From contig NZ_VTRT01000001.1 in the NCBI RefSeq assembly GCF_008274585.1, positions 930,001-994,000 on the forward strand: a stretch of 64,000 nt of DNA. The letters run 5' to 3'. The notes beneath the pieces are model-generated. The model searched no databases. It saw nothing but the letters and a program-made list of their open reading frames with translations, and was not told the DNA's origin. The DNA is from Pedobacter sp. BS3 (GTDB lineage: Bacteria > Bacteroidota > Bacteroidia > Sphingobacteriales > Sphingobacteriaceae). Position 1 is the first letter of the stretch. Every line of letters starts with the position of its first letter. Both the position numbers and the translations under genes were made by a program. Shown piece after piece: positions 60,933-64,000 of the stretch.

Positions 60933-63900
60933 TTAAAAAATAAATTTAGAGGTGACTATGCCAGGCTGCATATCCAGCTTTCCTACGTAAATTCCAGGCA
61001 ATAAGGTTGAGGAGGGAATTTGAATATCCTGACTGCCCTGATTTAACATGATACTATGGCTAAAGATCACCCTGCCGGATAGATCGTTTATCACGAGTTT
61101 GCCCATACCCGTTTTCACAGCATAAATACGAGCATAAAGTGATAGATCGCCGGCTTTATAAAAGGACAGACTTGCCCGCGGTGATAAGGATCTCACACTA
61201 AGTGTGCCCAACAGGTTAGAACTACCATTAAAATCTACTTGTCGTAACTGGTAATACCCGGTATTTGCTAAAGGCTGATAATCGATATAGCTATAACCCC
61301 GGGTACTTTTTGAGGTTCCGTTTCCTTGAACAGCTCCCAGCAGGCTGAACGTTTTGCCATCGGCCGACCGCAGAATATCGAATTGCATAGTATTATATTC
61401 TGACACAGTTGTCCAGTTTAATTGAATACGACCTGACTGATAATCAGCATTAAAAGCTTTCAGGGATACCGGAAGTGTAAGGTTCGGAAAAGTCATATTT
61501 ATATGGCTTAGCGTCAGGGTAGCTGAATTTGCCGATGGTGATGTGTTGCCTGTACTGGTAATGAGAAAAGCGTTTAAAGCTTTATCTGAATCGAGCTCCG
61601 TTTGCTGGGAGTAGGGGAAATTATAATTGCCCAGATCTGACATCCGCAGACCGTTTACCCAAAACTGGTAACGCTGCGGTGGTACAGTGTAACCTACGCT
61701 TCCGCGGATATATTCCTTACCAACAGTGTCATTATTCAGATATAATTCAATATCGTACTCATTCCCTTTAACAAAGTTTGCAATGGTGGTATATGATATC
61801 ACACCATCTGACACGGAGCGGTAGCATAGCCTAATACCTGAATCTGAATATATCCATCGCAGGGATGAAAAAATACTGCTGTTCACTGTCGATGTACTCA
61901 CCTGGCTACCGCTCGTAAATACACCACCCGTTCCGTTACCTACGCTAAAGGCATACTCACCATTTGTTCCGCCAGTTCCAAAGATGATTTTAAAGGAGAA
62001 AGCGGCGGCAGGACCAGCCTCCGTAATATCGTATACCGAGAATTTATTTAGTGCTGCTGAATTCGCAGTAATTTTTAAAGCCGCATCTGATGTCCCTAAA
62101 TTCAATAGCTCATAACCTCCATTGCCGGTAGAGCCCTGTGCTACCCGGGCCGAACCTGACGGGGGTGAAGGCAGGAAACCAACACTGCTTCCCGATGAAA
62201 CAGAATTGGAGGCAGATGTGCTATGGTAAGTTGTTCCCAGTGAACCGCCGGAACTTAAGTCATAACTCCATGTAGTAACGGGGTAGTTCCATACACCGGC
62301 GCTGTCCAGTTCTGTAGTTAACTGCAAGTTGGTGTAGGTAGTGAAGCCCAAAAAGGTATTATCACTTTTTACTCCGTAGGGGCTTTGCTTATTCCGGAAC
62401 GAGGCCAGCGAATCGGTCTGGTAATAACGGTAGGCCGTTTCTATGGCAGGCTGGATAACGTTGTTTGCCGTTGAGCAATCGCGGCAGCCAATCTGTCCTG
62501 CAAAGGCTTTGGCAATCCAGTTCCACCCCTTTCTCAGCCGTTGTGCATTGGCCTCGTATAAGGAACTATCCGTCTGTATCCTGGCCATTTCTGCGGCATA
62601 GGTGAACCCACACATGGAGTACTGCGGATGCGTACAATCTCTGGAACAAAGCTCAAATACCTCACCTGTGCTTCCATCAATAATCTCAGGCAATAAGCGT
62701 TGTATGATTCTTTTCCCTTCGGCATATTCAACAGCATTATCCTGGAATATGCCAATAGCCATTTTCGCATAACCGGCAGATACCCCCTGGTTATTCAGTC
62801 GTAAAGGTTCATTAGCGTCAACAGCTTCTACCATCTTGCTGATGTAGGTAGTATCCAGCCTGGTTAAAAAAGCAGAGCAGGCAGTAATAGCTGTAGATTG
62901 CCATCCGGAGCCGTTGCTGTTTACGGTGTAATTTTTTAATATCTCGGCAGCAGCGGCAAATGAGGGTGCCACCCACGATGCCTCCAGCCATTTTTGTGCT
63001 TCGGAAGTGCCGGAAACTACCTCATATCGATCAAAATTGCTTGCCCAGCCATTTAAAATATAGATCGCCGAATCAGCATCGGCAGTTAAGCCGGTACGGG
63101 CCCAACGCAATGCCCAGGCATAGGCTAAAATAGCATCTGTTCTGATCTGGTCTTCTGTTGGTGTACCGCCTGCTCCTTTTGCATATACTACTGAAGGGAA
63201 AGATGTCGGTACAGGGTTTGCAGCGATAAACTCTTCTACTTTCTGATATCCGGCCAGGCGGTATCTGTTGCCGGCATTGGCCTGCATAGCTATTTCGTCC
63301 AATTGCTCTTTACTCACACTGATACCGGGATGCGTAAAATTGGCAAGCGAAACTACCATCAGGTTATCCATATCATAGGTGGGTGTTCCTCCTGTCGCAA
63401 TGAATTTGAAATTGGATAAGCTTATCGTAGCCGTTGTAGCGTTGCGATCGGTTGAGAATTGTTTTACATCGTCTACCCAGATATTCCATTTGCCGTTTGC
63501 CAGGGTATATTTATTCCCATCCGGACCGGTATATTGGCAATCGGCTCCCGAAGCATTTATAAACCAGGTAACCAGATGCTCGCCTGAATAGTTATAGGTA
63601 CTGTTAGTGCCAGTTGATACATCCCTTAACGCATAATGGTAATCACCTGCCGATCCCACTAAACTTATTCCAAATTTGGAATTTATGTTTGTATTATCTT
63701 CCTGAGTACCGTCGGCAGAAAAGCCACTGCCGAAGAAGAACTGCGCCTGGCTGCTGCCAGTACTGGAAATGTTACTTACAGACAGTTTAAATCGTACAGC
63801 TATACACTGTGAAGCTGGATTAAGATTGCTTGTCCTTGCGAAAAATCCTGTGCCATTGGCTGCACCACTAATGGTTCTTTCAACATGCAGGGCATTATTG

Positions 63901-64000
63901 ACCACCGTAACCGTTACTCCATCCGAACCGCTACTCCCGGTCATGACCCCTGCAGCATTAAACTGACCAGCCGAGGGATTTGCCGGGTTTATGTAGTCCG
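60933..64000 (-). CDS. Alginate-lyase-like large T9SS protein (partial, 5' end beyond the window)
   Basis: The visible frame runs open to the window edge and covers about 1022 residues; the true start lies to the right. The middle (about 200-480 of the visible part) has an alginate lyase-type alpha/alpha barrel (AQKWLEASWVAPSFAAAAEIL, LRLNNQGVSAGYAKMAIGIF, MCGFTYAAEMARIQ). A beta-sandwich region follows, then a fibronectin-like block and a Por-type C-terminal sorting domain (GIYVGKLDMQPGIVTSKFIF). It should be exported by the type IX system and cut polyuronates. It stands before CBM6, GH2, esterase and GH28 genes in the same direction. Confidence 0.8.
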   Translation of the reverse strand, partial: DYINPANPSAGQFNAAGVMTGSSGSDGVTVTVVNNALHVERTISGAANGTGFFARTSNLNPASQCIAVRFKLSVSNISSTGSSQAQFFFGSGFSADGTQEDNTNINSKFGISLVGSAGDYHYALRDVSTGTNSTYNYSGEHLVTWFINASGADCQYTGPDGNKYTLANGKWNIWVDDVKQFSTDRNATTATISLSNFKFIATGGTPTYDMDNLMVVSLANFTHPGISVSKEQLDEIAMQANAGNRYRLAGYQKVEEFIAANPVPTSFPSVVYAKGAGGTPTEDQIRTDAILAYAWALRWARTGLTADADSAIYILNGWASNFDRYEVVSGTSEAQKWLEASWVAPSFAAAAEILKNYTVNSNGSGWQSTAITACSAFLTRLDTTYISKMVEAVDANEPLRLNNQGVSAGYAKMAIGIFQDNAVEYAEGKRIIQRLLPEIIDGSTGEVFELCSRDCTHPQYSMCGFTYAAEMARIQTDSSLYEANAQRLRKGWNWIAKAFAGQIGCRDCSTANNVIQPAIETAYRYYQTDSLASFRNKQSPYGVKSDNTFLGFTTYTNLQLTTELDSAGVWNYPVTTWSYDLSSGGSLGTTYHSTSASNSVSSGSSVGFLPSPPSGSARVAQGSTGNGGYELLNLGTSDAALKITANSAALNKFSVYDITEAGPAAAFSFKIIFGTGGTNGEYAFSVGNGTGGVFTSGSQVSTSTVNSSIFSSLRWIYSDSGIRLCYRSVSDGVISYTTIANFVKGNEYDIELYLNNDTVGKEYIRGSVGYTVPPQRYQFWVNGLRMSDLGNYNFPYSQQTELDSDKALNAFLITSTGNTSPSANSATLTLSHINMTFPNLTLPVSLKAFNADYQSGRIQLNWTTVSEYNTMQFDILRSADGKTFSLLGAVQGNGTSKSTRGYSYIDYQPLANTGYYQLRQVDFNGSSNLLGTLSVRSLSPRASLSFYKAGDLSLYARIYAVKTGMGKLVINDLSGRVIFSHSIMLNQGSQDIQIPSSTLLPGIYVGKLDMQPGIVTSKFIF

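Overview
The window looks like chromosomal DNA of a Bacteroidota bacterium of the Sphingobacteriaceae type (Mucilaginibacter or Pedobacter-like; my inference). The support is a GldH gliding lipoprotein, two proteins with type IX secretion (Por) tails, a SusC/SusD pair, BACON-domain and lipobox-bearing surface proteins, RicT/PSP1, promoters of the TAnnTTTG type and AT-rich leaders in place of strong Shine-Dalgarno sites. I found no rRNA or tRNA gene and no CRISPR array.

Layout. 0-2.8 kb: partial bacilliredoxin, an M23 peptidase plus bactofilin pair, and a small toxin-antitoxin-like cassette (broken DUF4160 gene plus DUF2442-HTH gene). The cassette appears inserted at the 3' end of the bactofilin gene, which is duplicated on the far side. 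2.8-6 kb: adenosylhomocysteinase, a 390-bp-period repeat and a branched-chain aminotransferase. 6-9 kb: holB-ricT-gldH operon. 9-14 kb: an Rpn-type nuclease gene between two copies of a palindromic repeat, ruvX, a FixH-like orphan, and a two-component pair made of a FixL-like heme-PAS kinase and a receiver-CRP/FNR fusion. 14-22 kb: a CoA-transferase with an unusual 596-residue partner, a YceI / outer-membrane barrel / YceI operon, and radA. 22.2-23.9 kb: an IS110 element with a structured upstream region that may encode its bridge RNA.

23.9-45.0 kb is the most notable region. A probable island of about 21 kb lies between two direct copies of the purD 3' end (38 bp identical, about 55 bp similar). 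It carries a complete, coherent catabolic locus read leftward: sugar permease, FucI/AraA-like isomerase, PfkB kinase, class III aminotransferase, ceramidase-like hydrolase, GH39-like glycosidase and glycerate kinase, then SusC, SusD, a surface lipoprotein, a DhnA-type class I aldolase, a BACON lipoprotein and a T9SS-exported beta-helix protein. An AraC regulator is divergent. The gene set predicts glycoside capture, cleavage, isomerisation, phosphorylation and aldol cleavage of an unusual, possibly N-substituted sugar that I cannot name.

45-55 kb: purD, a type III restriction-modification cluster (res, mod, two GxxExxY genes and an HTH regulator), ffh, tag and an AbiEii-type toxin module. 55-64 kb: a second glycan locus read leftward (alginate-lyase-like T9SS protein running off the window, CBM6-like protein, GH2, SGNH esterase with a crystallin-like tail, GH28), suggesting pectin-type polysaccharide breakdown. 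Its SusCD pair, if any, lies outside the window.
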